Below are positions 1 through 9,935 of a stretch of 64,000 nucleotides of DNA, in pieces; the first letter of the stretch is position 1; each line of letters opens with the position of its first letter. The position numbers and the translations under genes are program-made. The stretch is taken from the NCBI GenBank assembly GCA_002007465.1, contig LNAC01000109.1, positions 2,107,128 through 2,171,127 of the forward strand, in the 5' to 3' direction. This DNA comes from Ailurus styani. Its lineage: Eukaryota; Chordata; Mammalia; Carnivora; Ailuridae. The notes under the pieces are model-generated. The model was not told where the DNA came from. It was given only the letters and a program-made list of their open reading frames with translations, and ran no database searches.

Positions 1-254
1 GACACTTCTTGGTTTCACGCTGTACTGTGCTCAGGCTGCAAGATACCATAGGGGGAAAAATCAGTAGACTCACCAATGGTTCAGTGGTACTCCAAATTTT
101 TGTCTCCTTTCCCAGTGTTCTTGCTAATATTGACTTTTCATAGTCCTCGGATAGCTGGTCTATGTATTCTGTCCAGCTTTTACAGCTGTATTCGGTAGGA
201 GAGACAGGGTGGAGTACACTCTCCATTTTACCCAGAACCATAACCTAAAGATTG
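1..254. other. AT-rich sequence, probably old L1 remnant
   Basis: There is no open frame of note here. Wording such as 'tccagcttttacagctgtat' resembles segments found beside old L1 elements, and the next feature is clearly L1, so I infer decayed L1 sequence. I cannot place it within L1 or give an orientation with confidence. Confidence 0.3.
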
Positions 255-1178
255 CTTTAGACATATGAAAGCTGAAAGAATTAATCACCAGCAGATCTTC
301 TCTTCAAACAATATTAAAGGAAGTCCTTCAGACAGAAGAAAAATGATACCAGATGGAAATATGGATGTACATAAAGGAACGGAGCACATCACAAATGTAA
401 GTATGTGGGGTGACATAAAAGACTTTTTTCTTATTTTAAAAAAACCTTTTCAAAAGATAATTGACTAGTAAAGAAAAAGTATGACAATGTATTGTGGAGT
501 TCATAACACAGACAGGCACAATATCTGACAACAAAAGCACAAAGGCTTAGAAGGGGGGAAATGGAAGTATAATATGCTATATTTTTATGCTATATTTTAA
601 GTGGTATTATGTTACTTGATGGTAGGCTAATAAGTTAAAGATGTGCACTATAAGTCATAAAGTAATCACTAAATAATAAAAAGCTAAGAGTTAAACCAAA
701 TAAACTGGGATGAATGAGATAAAATAGAATCATAAAAATTATTCAATTAATTTGAAAGAAGTTCCAAAGAGAGGAAAAAGGCAACAAAGAACAGATGGGT
801 CAAATAGAAAACAAATACCAGGATGGCAGATTTAAATCCCACCATGTCAATAATAACATAAAATGTAAATGGTTTATAGGAGGGGAGGAATAGCGATGTC
901 TGCAGACCAAACCTTGCCTGCAGCATGTTTTTCCATGGCCCTCAAGCTAAGAAAGATTTGTACATTACAAAGTGTTGTTAAAAAAGAAGAGAAGAAGGGT
1001 ATGTAGCAAAGACCATATGTGGCCCACAAAGCCTAAAATATTTATTACCTGGTCCTTTATGAAAACGTTCTTTAACTGCAGGCTTAAATGTCCCCAATTA
1101 AAAGTTAAAAGGCAGAGCTTGTCAGATTGGATAAAAAAAAAAAAGCAAGACCCAACTTTGCTGCCTAAATAAGCCAAG
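255..1178 (+). mobile_element. Old L1 fragment (ORF1 end to ORF2 start)
   Basis: The sequence around 262-345 matches the ORF1 C-terminal end of mammalian L1M elements ('aatattaaaggaagtccttc'). It is followed by the inter-ORF region and, near 848-862 and 1,084-1,165, by the start of ORF2 ('aaatgtaaatgg', 'aaaaggcagagcttgtcaga'). The longest open part is 67 codons (265-468), so it cannot code. A DNA-transposon remnant interrupts the ORF2 start. Confidence 0.65.
879..1081. mobile_element. Non-autonomous hAT-like DNA transposon remnant
   Basis: It carries the words 'gtctgcagaccaaa' and 'tggcccacaaagcctaaaat', typical of an ancient non-autonomous hAT (Charlie-group) element whose consensus ends in 'ggtcggcaaac'. 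It splits the ORF2 start of the surrounding L1. Flanks 'ggtttata' and 'ggcttaaa' could be a decayed 8-bp duplication. The exact family name is not certain. Confidence 0.5.
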
Positions 1179-1209
1179 AAATTAAAAAATGAAAAAAATA
1201 TGGTAATAG

Positions 1210-1266
1210 AAAAAGTATATACGTATGAATATTAATATGAATATATAATATAATATAATATAATAC
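1210..1266. repeat. TA-rich low-complexity tract
   Basis: An almost pure A/T stretch with repeated 'tataa' units lies between the L1 fragment and the LTR-like repeat. It is a typical decayed poly-A or AT microsatellite and shows no other signal. Confidence 0.6.
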
Positions 1267-1905
1267 AATCAGTTTCTATACCCAGTTCCCAGCCTAGAGC
1301 TCCTAAAACCCTTGTAATTTCCTAAGGGATAAGAGCACAAGGAGCATCTTTTGTTTTAATAATTGGTCTTTGACCCCAGTTCCTGACACAGATTTCCTAT
1401 ATTCCTTGGGTGACAGCATTGTCTTTTGTTCTAATGAAGTGGTATTGGATAAGCTCCTGGGTGGGGGCTGGTCATCAGAAAGACCAAACCATGATTAGAA
1501 GTTTGGAACTTTCTTCGGAGAGGAGAGTGGGACTGGAAATGGGGTTGATAATGATCATGCCTATGTGAATGATCATGCCTACTTGAGGAAGCCTCCGTAA
1601 AAATCCTGAGAGTATGGGGTTCAAAGAGCTTCTGGGATGGGGCACACATGTAAGTGCTCAGAGAGAGCCTGCCTGAGGAGGGCATGGAGGCTCCACGTCC
1701 CTTCCCACATCCCTCGTCCTATACAGCTCTTCCATCTAGACGTTTACCTGTATCCTTTGTCATATCCTCCTATAATAAATGGGTAAACAGTTCTGTGAGC
1801 CACCCTAGCAAATGAATCAAAACTGAGGAAGGGGTTGTGGGAACCTCTAGATTTATATCTGATTTGTCAGAAGCACAGGTGATAACCTGGACTTGCAGTA
1901 TATTT
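1267..1905 (+). mobile_element. Probable solo LTR of an ancient endogenous retrovirus
   Basis: The block contains 'cccagttcccagcctagagc', 'gataagctcctgggtggggg' and 'aaagagcttctgggatgggg', wording I recognise from a dispersed mammalian LTR-like repeat. A polyadenylation signal AATAAA lies at 1,774-1,779, and 'gaagcacaggtgataacctg' lies near the end. No internal retroviral genes flank it, so it is a solo LTR if the assignment holds. The family is not assigned. Confidence 0.5.
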
Positions 1906-1931
1906 TATATTTACATAAAAACATATATTTA

Positions 1932-2126
1932 GGGGCGCCTGGGTGGCTCAGTCATTAAGTGTCTGCCTTCGGCTCAGGCCATGATCCCAGGGTCCTAGGA
2001 TCGAGCCCCGCCTTGGGCTCCCTGCTCTGCGGGAAAGACTGCTTCTCCCTCTCCCACTCCCCTTGCTGGTGTTCCCTCTCTCACTGTCTCTCTCTATGTC
2101 AAATAAATAAATAAAATCTTTTAATA
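1932..2126 (+). mobile_element. CAN-SINE (tRNA-derived)
   Basis: The head 'ggggcgcctgggtggctcag' holds an internal A-box-like promoter, followed by a B-box-like 'ggatcgagcccc', a CT-rich body and an (AAAT)n 'aaatctt' tail. It is nearly full length. The AT-rich flanks hide any target duplication. An AT-rich tract without other signal follows to about 2,250. Confidence 0.93.
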
Positions 2127-2249
2127 AATGAGTAAATAAATAAATTTATATATAAATATGTTTCTATATATAACATACAAATATAAGTGTAAAATAGATC
2201 AATATTTATTATATTTTTACACATAATTTATATATATCTAACTCTAACC

Positions 2250-2610
2250 AAAGTAAAGCCAGAGTGTCTATGTAAATAATAGATGAAGTAGATTTTGAGA
2301 CAAAGAATATTACCAGAGACAAGGAAGATTATTTCATCATAACGAAGTGGTCAATTCATTAAGAGGATATAACAATCCCAAATGATATGCTCCTAATAAC
2401 AGAGATTCAAAATACACGAAGCAAAAACCCCATACAGAAACAGACATGTCAAAAACCATAGTGAGAAAATTCAATACAATTCCTTCAACAATTGATAGAA
2501 CAGTGCATCGATAATCAGTAAGGATGTAGAAGATCTGAACAACACTTTTGACCAAACTAATTGACATTTATAGCACCCTCCACTCAACAATAGCAGAAAA
2601 TATTTATTTT

Positions 2611-2651
<41 letters not shown>

Positions 2652-3085
2652 AGTAGGCTTTATGCCCAACATGGAACCCAACATGGGCCTTGAACTCATA
2701 ACCCTGAGATCAAGACCTTAGCTGAGATCAAGAGCAGGACACTCAACTAACTGAGCCACCAGGTGCCCCCAGAAAACTCTTTTTTTTTTAAGTGCAACAA
2801 AAATAGTTCCCATTGTAGACTTTTTGCACCATAAAACAAGTCTTAATAAATTTGATAGGATTCAATTCTCACAGAGTATATTCTCTGACAACAATGGAAT
2901 TAAATTAGAAATCAATAAGAAAAAGATTACTGGAAAATCCTCCCAAATATTTGGAAGAAATCTAAATAACGTATGGGCCAAAGGAGAAATCACATGGGAA
3001 TTTAGGATGTATTTTAAATGAATGAAAATGAAAAGACAACAGATCACAATTTGTAGGATGCAGCTAACGCAGTATTTGGAGGGAT
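2250..3085 (+). mobile_element. Old L1 ORF2 fragment (endonuclease region), split by a SINE
   Basis: Words such as 'gacaaagaatattaccagag', 'aagaggatataacaatccca' and, after the SINE, 'ataaaacaagtcttaataaa' follow the L1 ORF2 endonuclease region in order. All frames are broken. The longest short frame, 2,824-3,021, keeps a weak endonuclease-end flavour but is not coding. Confidence 0.7.
2601..2769 (-). mobile_element. Old CAN-SINE variant, minus strand
   Basis: The poly-T end is expanded to (ATTT)n at 2,601-2,650. The body reads 'gaactcataaccctgagatc' and ends in 'gagccaccaggtgccccc', the complement of a SINE head. 'cagaaaa' at 2,594-2,600 and 2,770-2,776 flanks it as a short target duplication. 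It is more diverged than most other copies. Confidence 0.85.
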
Positions 3086-3225
3086 TTTTAAAAATTCCAG
3101 TATATTTAACATACACTGTTACATTAGTCTCAGGTATACTATATAGTGGTTCAACAGTTCTATACATTACTCAGTGCTCATCATGACAACTCTTAATCCT
3201 AGAGGGAAATTCAGAGTACTGATTG
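3086..3225 (-). mobile_element. L1 3'-UTR fragment, minus strand
   Basis: 'ccagtatatttaacatacac' followed by 'tatactatatagtggttcaa' and 'cactcagtgctcatcatgac'-like wording matches the reverse complement of a carnivore L1 3' end. It points against the L1 fragment just upstream. Confidence 0.55.
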
Positions 3226-3678
3226 TTTACATTATAAAGAAAGGCCTCACATCAATGTCTTAAAATTATACACTGAGAAACTAGATTTTAAAATAGCAAA
3301 AACTTTAATTAAGAAATATTATCAGGGACACCTGGGTAGCTGAGTCAGTTAAGTGTCCAACTCTTGGATTTGGCTCAGCTCATGGGTCATGGGATTGAGG
3401 CCTGTATCGAGTTCTCCACTCAGTGGGGAATGTGCTTGAGGATTCTCTCTCTCCCTCTCCCTGTCTCTCTGCCACTTCCCCCACTCATGCTTTCTATCTT
3501 TCTCTGAAATAAATAAATAAATCTTAAAAAAAGAAATATTATCAAATATACACAAACTCTTAGATAATTGAAAAAGTGAGATTACTTCCAAATTCGTTCT
3601 ATGAGGCCAGCATTATCCTGACACCAAAAACAAAGATTTGGAAAAAAAGAAAAGTCCAATGCTCCTCACAAGTAAAAT

Positions 3679-3681
<3 letters not shown>
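3226..3681 (+). mobile_element. Old L1 ORF2 (reverse-transcriptase) fragment around a SINE
   Basis: After the SINE, 'tatgaggccagcattatcct' followed by 'gacaccaaaaac' is the L1 reverse-transcriptase segment in sense orientation. Upstream, 3,226-3,324 is AT-rich and less certain. No frame survives. Confidence 0.5.
3325..3530 (+). mobile_element. CAN-SINE with 14-bp perfect TSD
   Basis: Head 'gggacacctgggtagctgag', CT-rich body and tail 'aaataaataaataaatctta'. The insertion is framed by the identical 14-mer 'aagaaatattatca' at 3,311-3,324 and 3,531-3,544, which fixes both ends. Confidence 0.95.
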
Positions 3682-3714
<33 letters not shown>

Positions 3715-3725
3715 CTCTCTCTCTC
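3682..3725. repeat. (CA)n-(CT)n microsatellite
   Basis: About 15 CA units run into about 7 CT units, directly before a minus-strand SINE. CA units resume at 3,914-3,925 after the SINE, showing that the SINE inserted into a CA array. Confidence 0.95.
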
Positions 3726-3912
3726 TTTTTAAGATTTTATTTATTTATTTGACAGAGAGAGTGCAAGTAGGCAGAGCAGCAGGCAGAGGGAGAGGGAGAA
3801 ACAGGCTCTCTGCTGAGCAGGGAGCCCAACTCGGGACTCGATCCCAGGACCCTGGGATCATGACCTGAGACGAAGGCAGCTGCTTAACAGACTGAGCCAC
3901 CCAGGTGCCCCT
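3726..3912 (-). mobile_element. CAN-SINE, minus strand, inside a CA microsatellite
   Basis: It starts with 'tttttaagattttatttatt', the complement of the tail, and ends with 'gagccacccaggtgcccctc', the complement of the head. CA repeats on both sides represent the target. Confidence 0.93.
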
Positions 3913-3926
3913 CCCACACACACACT

Positions 3927-4123
3927 CTTAACAATGTCACAGTAAATAAAATTTATGAATGAAAATGAAAACACAATGTATCCAAAACTTATGGATGCAA
4001 AGTACTAGTCAAAGGAAATTTACAGCAGTAAATGATTGTATTAGAAAATAAGGTCTCAATAACCTAACTTTCACTTTAATTAACTATTTTTTAAAAGAGT
4101 AAAATAAATTCAAAGCAAGCAGA
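3927..4123 (+). mobile_element. Old L1 ORF2 fragment
   Basis: 'gaatgaaaatgaaaacacaa' and 'aaacttatggatgcaaagta' match the segment of L1 ORF2 between endonuclease and reverse transcriptase. It continues, after two SINEs, into the L1 at 4,440. Confidence 0.6.
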
Positions 4124-4232
4124 GGGACATCTGGCTGACTCAGTCAGTAGAGCATGTAACTTTTGATCTTGGGGTTGTGAGTTTGACCCCCATGCTGGGT
4201 ATAGAGATTACTTTAAAAAATTAAGCAAAATC
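4124..4232 (+). mobile_element. Short CAN-SINE variant (tRNA head, no CT body)
   Basis: Head 'ctggctgactcagtcagtag' is followed by 'agcatgtaacttttgatctt' and 'gggttgtgagtttgaccccc', close to a tRNA throughout, and an A-rich tail. It lacks the CT-rich body of the longer subtype. The next SINE interrupts its A-rich tail. Confidence 0.85.
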
Positions 4233-4411
4233 TGGGATGCCTGGGTGGCTCAGTTGGTTAAGCAGCTGCCTTTGGCTCGGGTCATGACCCCAGGCTCCTG
4301 GGATTGAGTCCCGTATCAGGCTCCTTGCTCGGCATGGAGCCTGCTTCTCCCTCTGCCTCTGCCTGCCGCTCTGCCTGCTTGTGCTCTCTCTCTCTCTCTG
4401 ACAAATAAGTT
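4233..4411 (+). mobile_element. CAN-SINE nested in the tail of another SINE
   Basis: A complete head 'gggatgcctgggtggctcag' and body are framed by 'aaaaaattaagcaaaatct' (4,215-4,233) and the near-identical 'aaaaaattgagcaaaatct' (4,413-4,431). The target was therefore the A-rich tail of the preceding short SINE. Confidence 0.92.
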
Positions 4412-4551
4412 AAAAAAATTGAGCAAAATCTTAAAAAAAACAAGCAGAAAGAAGGAGATAACAAAGATAAGAGCAGAAATCAATGACATTGAAAGCAAGA
4501 ACAATGGAGAAATCATTTAAACCAAAAGCTGGTTCTTAGAAGGGATATATA

Positions 4552-4703
4552 AAATTCCAAAACCTCTAGACAAATGGGAGGAAGGAAGGAAGGAGAAAAG
4601 AGAGAGAAAAAGAGAAGGAAAAAAAGAAATCCTAAAACTCTAGACAAATGGGAGGAAGGAAGGAAGGAAAAAAGAGAAAGAAAAAGAGAAGAAAAAAAGA
4701 AAG
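4552..4703 (+). repeat. 74-bp tandem duplication with (GGAA)n
   Basis: 'ctctagacaaatgggaggaa' starts at 4,564 and again at 4,638. Each copy continues into a purine-only stretch of 'ggaagg' and 'aaaagagaa'. The period is 74 bases and the copies are about 90% alike. It lies inside the old L1 ORF2 and is the product of a local duplication. Confidence 0.85.
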
Positions 4704-5706
4704 GATAATTGAATTGGACAAAATTTCTCAAAAACCACAAACTGCCAACACTCATCCAAGTTAAAACAGATATCCTGAATACTACATACTATTAAAGAAT
4801 TGAATTTGTAGTTAAAAACTTTCCAAAGAAGAAATCTCTAGGTCCAAATAATTTCTCTGGAGAATTTTACCAAAGATTTAAAGAAGAAAAACACCAATCT
4901 TATGAAATCTCTTCTAGAAAATAGAAGAGTGAATACTCCCAAAATTGTTGTATGAGGCCAACAGTATTTTTATATCCAAACTAGGCCACGATAGTGCAAA
5001 AAGAGAAGTCTACACAGACCAATAGCCCTGATGAACATAGACATCAAACCCTCAAAAAAAGTAGCAAATTGAATGCATCAGTATATAAAACAATAATACA
5101 CCACAACAAAGTGAGTTTTATACCAGCAATACAAGGCTGGTTCAATATTGCAAATTAATTAATGCAATCTATTTTATTAATAGTCTAAAGAAGAAGAAAA
5201 AGCATATGATCATATCAACGTATGCAGAAGAAGCATTTGACAAGATTCAACATTCATTGTGGGTAAAAGCTTTCATCAAACTAGGAATAGACAGGAAATT
5301 CCTCAATCTGATAAAAGGCATCTACAAATTATCCAGAGCAAAAATCATACTTATTGGTAAAGAACTGCATGTTTTCCCTAAACGAAAAAACAAGATAAGA
5401 ATGTTTACTGTCACCACTTCTATTTAACATTGTATTGGAAGACCAAGCTAGGACAATAAGACAAGAAAGGAAGTAAAGAGCACACAGATTGGAAAGGAAG
5501 AACTAAAAACTGTCCCTATTCATAGAACACATAATTCCCTCCATAGGAAATTCCAAGAAATCCATAAAAAAATCTCCAAAAACTATAAATAAATTTACAA
5601 AGATTGAAGCAAGCAAATTTATATCTATGCAACCAGCAGCAAACAGTTGGAAACGGAAAATTTAAAAACAGTACCATTTGGAATAGCATTAAAAGAAGAA
5701 ATACCT

Positions 5707-5882
5707 GGGGGTGCCTGGATGGCTAAGTTGGTTAAGCTTCTGCCTTGGCTCAGGTCCTCATCTCAGGGTCCTGGGGTCAAGACCCACATCAGGCTCCCTG
5801 CTCAGCGGGGAGTCTGCTTCTCCCTCTGACCCTCCCCCTGCTTGTGCTCTCTCTCTCTGTCTCACTCTTTCTCTCTCTCTAA

Positions 5883-5917
<35 letters not shown>

Positions 5918-5934
5918 AATCTTAAAAAAAAAAA
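5707..5934 (+). mobile_element. CAN-SINE inside L1
   Basis: Head 'ggggtgcctggatggctaag', CT-rich body and a long (AAAT)n tail at 5,880-5,920. Flanks 'gaaatacctggg' and 'agaatacctggg' are the target duplication, and the host L1 resumes with 'tataaaactaacaaaac'. Confidence 0.93.
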
Positions 5935-6464
5935 AGAATACCTGGGTATAAAACTAACAAAACATGTGCAGGGTATTTATGCTAGAAATGACAAAACACT
6001 TTTAAAAGAAATCTAGAGAGACCTAAATAAATGAAGAGACATGTTCACAGATCAGAAGATTTGGTATAAGTAGGATGACAATACTTTGCAAATGATTTAT
6101 AGATTTAACACAACACCAGTCAAAATTTTAGTAAGATTTTTGTAGATATATACAAGCTGATTCTAAAATTTATATGTTAAGGCAAAGGAACTAGATGAGT
6201 TACAACAAATTTGAAGAAGAAAAATACAGTTGGAGGACTCACACTTACTAAGTTAAAATAAATAGTTACCATATGATCCAGAAATCTCACTCTTGGGTAG
6301 GTATCCAAGAGAAACGAAATCATATATCTACACATAGCTTCATATACAAAGATATATAGCAACTTTATAATAGCTTGAAACTAGAAAAAAAAACCAGATG
6401 TCTATAAAAAGTGCATGGATTTTAAAAAGTGGTATATCTATATAATGGAATACTACCCACAAAA

Positions 6465-6518
6465 AAAGGAACAAATTACTGATTTAATTACTGAAAAGGA
6501 ACAAATTACTGATTTATG
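6465..6518 (+). repeat. Short tandem duplication in L1 3' region
   Basis: 'ggaacaaattactgattta' occurs twice within about 50 bases, separated by 'attactgaaaa'. It is a small local duplication of L1-derived sequence. Confidence 0.8.
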
Positions 6519-6638
6519 CAACTACATTAATAACTCTCAAAAAACTATGCTACTGGAGAAGTGATGTCAGTGAAAATGGCAGAGGAAGGAACTCCAAAAT
6601 TCCATCCTTCAACAAAATTAACAAGAAAAAAAAATGCA

Positions 6639-6789
6639 GGGCGCCTGGGTGGCTCAGTGGGTTAAAGCCTCTGCCTTCGGCTCAGGTCATGATCTCAGGG
6701 TCCTGGGATCGAGGCCTGCATCAGGGTCCCTGATCATTGGAGAGCCTGCTTCCTCCTCTCTCTCTTCCTGCCTCTCTGCCTACTTGTGA

Positions 6790-6845
<56 letters not shown>

Positions 6846-6870
6846 AAATAAAATCTTAAAAAAAAGAAAA
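6639..6870 (+). mobile_element. Mustelid-type CAN-SINE with long (CT)n
   Basis: Head 'gggcgcctgggtggctcagt' continues 'gggttaaagcctctgccttc', the subtype I link to mustelids. The CT body has expanded into about 27 CT units at 6,787-6,841. It is followed without a gap by a second SINE. The left target duplication is at 6,624-6,638. Confidence 0.93.
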
Positions 6871-7108
6871 GGGCGCCTGGGTGGCTCAGTGGGTTAAAGC
6901 CACTGCCTTCGGCTCAGGTCATGATCTCAGGGTCCTGGGATCGAGGCCCACATCGGGCTCTCTGCTCAGCGGGGAGCCTGCTTCCTCCTCTCTCCTCTCT
7001 CTGCCTGCCTCTCTGCCTACTTGTAATCTCTCTCTGTGTCAAATGAATAAATAAAATCTTTAAAAACAAAAACAAACAAACAAACAAACAAAAACAAAAA
7101 AAAAAAAA
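6871..7108 (+). mobile_element. Second mustelid-type CAN-SINE, head to tail
   Basis: It has the same subtype head and 'ctacttgtaatctctctctg' before the tail, ending in (CAAA)n and poly-A. 'agaaaaaatgca' at 7,109-7,120 matches the flank before the first SINE, so the pair together occupies one target duplication of the 5' UTR of the old L1. Confidence 0.92.
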
Positions 7109-7352
7109 AGAAAAAATGCAAAAACTGTCAGAATATTTTTTTTTGCAGCTGGAAATTTTTGCAGTGGAAATTAAATGAAGGTTTGCAGCAACCTGAGAGC
7201 ACTAATTCAAGAAAAACAAATGAATCCCAGTAAAACAATAAGCTTTGTGGTATTTAAACGTACACCAGTCCAATCTCCCACTCTCCAGGCGAGTGGAAGT
7301 TTTGACAATAACAGCCCATATTGCTGGTGGTAGAGGAAGCAGAACAGACCTC

Positions 7353-7356
<4 letters not shown>

Positions 7357-7399
<43 letters not shown>
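7357..7399. repeat. (CA)n microsatellite
   Basis: About 21 CA units without interruption, located within the 5' UTR of the old L1. Confidence 0.97.
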
Positions 7400-7404
<5 letters not shown>

Positions 7405-7479
7405 ATTTGTTTTGACCAATCTGGTAGTTTCCAAAAGACCAGCTCAGAAGACTGTTATTTTTGGTTTTTGGTGGAGGTT

Positions 7480-7569
7480 TGTGTGTGTGTTGTTTTGTGT
7501 GTGTGTGCTTTTGTTTTGTTTTGTTTTTTGATATATTTTTGGGTTTTGTTTGTTTGTTTGTTTGTTTTG
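7480..7569. repeat. (TG)n/(TTTG)n low-complexity tract
   Basis: Short TG runs pass into TTTTG and TTTG units. It lies in the L1 5' UTR and explains the apparent open frames on both strands here. Confidence 0.9.
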
Positions 7570-8197
7570 CCTAACTCCAAACTGGCCCAGTGTTATAGAC
7601 ACTACCAGGGGGTGGAAGGTGGAAGTGTTAACTGAAAAACATTTACAGATGAATGTTTTAGTCACTACTGCCTGAGCCACTGGATAACAGTGGGGCAAAT
7701 AATAGTCTAACCAAAAGCTTGGTAGGAAAGACTGGGAATTTGTTGTCCATAAGGGATTTAAAAGTTGTGACATATTTATGAGAATCCAGAAGGCAATGCA
7801 CGTGCCCAGGGATGTATGCGTGCTAAGAAAAGACCTGAGAAGGCCCTAAGGTCTCACCTCTGGCTCACCTTCAGGTTCTGCACAAGCAGGAAGTGAAAAC
7901 TAATGCAGAGCTATAAATTGCCAGTCTGCATGGTGAAGGACTGCCCAACATGCACATGGAGACCTTCAACACAGATTAGGAGACATTTTTTCATTCCAGG
8001 AAGGGATAAGAATACTTCTGTCCAATCCTTAGCTGACCACTAAGCTAACATAACAGACTTCATTAGCCACAAATGAGGAAGAATACAGAATTAGTTCAGA
8101 AAAATGACTATACAAATGCAACAATGACACCCTGGGGGGAGGGGTAGAATATGATTTCCAGAGTTACACATTAGAGTGTTCAAAATGTTCTGTTTTC

Positions 8198-8412
8198 TGG
8201 GTTTTATTTTTATTTTTTTTAGATTTTATTTACTTATTTGAGAGAGAGAGAGCATGAGCAGGGGGAGGGGCAGAGGGAGAGGGAAAAGCAGACTCCCCAC
8301 TGAGCCAAGAGCCTGCCAAGAGCCCCAATGAGCCTGGGCTCATTCCCAGGACTCTGAGATCATGACCTGAGCCAAAGGCAGAAGCCTAAACAACTGAGCC
8401 ACCCAGGCACCC
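8198..8412 (-). mobile_element. CAN-SINE, minus strand, inside old L1
   Basis: It starts in a T-rich end, 'tttttttagattttatttac', and ends in 'ctgagccacccaggcacccc'. It has a diverged duplication, 'caaaatgttctgttttc' (8,181-8,197) and 'caaaatattccattttc' (8,413-8,429). About 18 bp of the body, 'agagcctgccaagagcccca', looks locally repeated. Confidence 0.9.
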
Positions 8413-8678
8413 CAAAATATTCCATTTTCAACAAAAAATTATGAGGCATATAAAGAAATAAGAAAGCATGTCCCATACACAGGGAGAAAAAGCAATTGAT
8501 ACAGATTGTCCTGAATGGAGCCTAGACACTGGATTTTCTAGAGAGACTCAATCAGCTATTTTAAGTATGTTCAAGGAGCTAAAAGAAGCCATGTCTAAAA
8601 AATAGAGAATATTTGTAAAATGACTCAAATCATAAAAATGAGCCAAACAGAAATTCTGGAGTTGAAAGGTACAATAAC

Positions 8679-8830
8679 AGGGTGGCTCAGTCATTAAGCA
8701 TCAGCCTTCGGCTCAGATCATAATCCCATGTGCTCTGCAGGAAGCCTGCTTCTCCCTCTCCCACTCCCTCTCCTTGTGTTCCCTGTCTTGCTGTATCTCT
8801 CTGTCAAATAAATAAATAAATCTTAAAAAT
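8679..8830 (+). mobile_element. CAN-SINE with internal deletion
   Basis: The head begins late ('gggtggctcagtcattaagc') and the segment between B box and 'gctctgcaggaagcctgctt' is shortened. The CT body and (AAAT)n tail are intact. It interrupts ORF1 sequence of the old L1. Confidence 0.88.
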
Positions 8831-9028
8831 AAAGACAAAGAAAGAATCTTGAAAAGAGCAAGATAGCAGTGACTTATCACAAAGGCTCCTCCATAAGATT
8901 AACAGCTGAGTTTTCATCAGAAGCCAAGGAGGCCAGAGGCAGTGGGACCACATAGTCAAACTATTGAAAGAAAAACTGTCAACCAAGAACTCTGTATCTG
9001 CCAAAACTATCCTTTGAAAAAGAAGGGG

Positions 9029-9160
9029 AGGGGCCCCTGGCTGACTCAGTTGGTAGAGCATGAGACTCTTGATCTTGGGGTCATAAGTTCAAGCGCCACA
9101 TTGGTCATAGAGTTTACTTGAAGAAATAAAATAAAAATAACTAAAATCTTTTTAACCCCC
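9029..9160 (+). mobile_element. Short CAN-SINE variant
   Basis: 'ggggcccctggctgactcag' with 'ttggtagagcatgagactct' and an A-rich tail. It is the same short type as at 4,124 and has no CT body. L1 ORF1 sequence resumes directly after it. Confidence 0.85.
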
Positions 9161-9580
9161 CAAAAAAACAAAAAGGAAGGAGAAATTAAGATACCCTCAG
9201 ATAAACAAAAAACTGAGAGTTGTTGCTAGCAGATCTGTCCTACTGCAGACGTGAAAGGGAGTCCTTTAGGTGGAAATGAAATGGCACTAGGCAGTAACTA
9301 AAATCCACACGAATAATAAAGAACATCAGGAAATGAAACTACATAGTTAAATATAAAAGAGAGTATAAATGTACTCTTTTATTTGTAACTTTTTTTCTAT
9401 CTGATTTAAAAGACAATTGTACAAAAGAGTAACTATAAATCCATGTTGATGAGCACACAATGGATAAAGATTCAGTTTGAACAAGAACAGCATGGCTTGG
9501 GGGTCATAGAGATATATAGGAGCAAATTTTTTGCATACTATTAAAATACTATTGAAAGGATTAATACAAACTAGATTGTT

Positions 9581-9788
9581 TTTAAAACTTTTTTTTAAGA
9601 TTTTATTTATTTATTTGACACAGAGAGAGAGATCAGATCACAAGTAGGCAGAGAGGCAGGCAGAGAGAGAGGAGGAAGCAGGCTCCCCGCCAAGCAGGGA
9701 GCCCGATGCGGGCCTTGATCCCAGGACCCTGAGATCATGACCTGAGCCGAAAGCAGAGGCTTTAACCCACTGAGCCACCCAGGCGCCC
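9581..9788 (-). mobile_element. Mustelid-type CAN-SINE with perfect 15-bp TSD
   Basis: Framed by identical 'acaaactagattgtt' at 9,566-9,580 and 9,789-9,803. The body contains 'cacaagtaggcagagaggca' and 'ctttaacccactgagccacc', the complement of the subtype head. The perfect duplication and low divergence mark it as one of the youngest insertions in the window. Confidence 0.96.
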
Positions 9789-9820
9789 ACAAACTAGATT
9801 GTTATAAATTACAATGTTGT

Positions 9821-9935
9821 GGGGCGCCTGGGTAGCTCAGTCAGTAGAACATGTGACTCTTGATCTCAAGGTCATGAATTCAAGCCCCATGTTGGGTACA
9901 GAGTCTACATAATAATAAGTAAATAAATAAATAAA
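9821..9935 (+). mobile_element. Short CAN-SINE variant
   Basis: 'ggggcgcctgggtagctcag' plus 'agaacatgtgactcttgatc' and an (AAAT)n tail. Flanks 'aaattacaatgtt' and 'aaattaaaatgtt' are a probable target duplication. Confidence 0.87.

Larger units (their letters stand above)
4440..6550 (+). mobile_element. Old L1 ORF2 to 3' region, split by a SINE
   Basis: Sense L1 words appear in order: 'agcagaaatcaatgacattg' (4,473), 'tctggagaattttaccaaag' (4,856), 'atgcagaagaagcatttgac' (5,221) and 'ttggaatagcattaaaagaa' (5,679). The short frame 5,206-5,427 keeps part of the reverse-transcriptase palm (AFDKIQH-like). From about 6,240 the C-terminal part is scrambled and deleted. It ends where the next L1 begins near 6,551. 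Confidence 0.75.

Noticed and set aside
1932..2126. tRNA gene from the A/B-box-like head
   Set aside because: The head belongs to a tRNA-derived SINE with body and tail; no cloverleaf with intact anticodon arm is evident. The same applies to the other SINE heads.
6787..6841. CT repeats as a separate regulatory GA/CT element
   Set aside because: They are the expanded CT body of a SINE.
7321..7773. Open frames of 104 and 109 codons on opposite strands
   Set aside because: They are produced by CA, TG and TTTG repeats within an L1 5' UTR.
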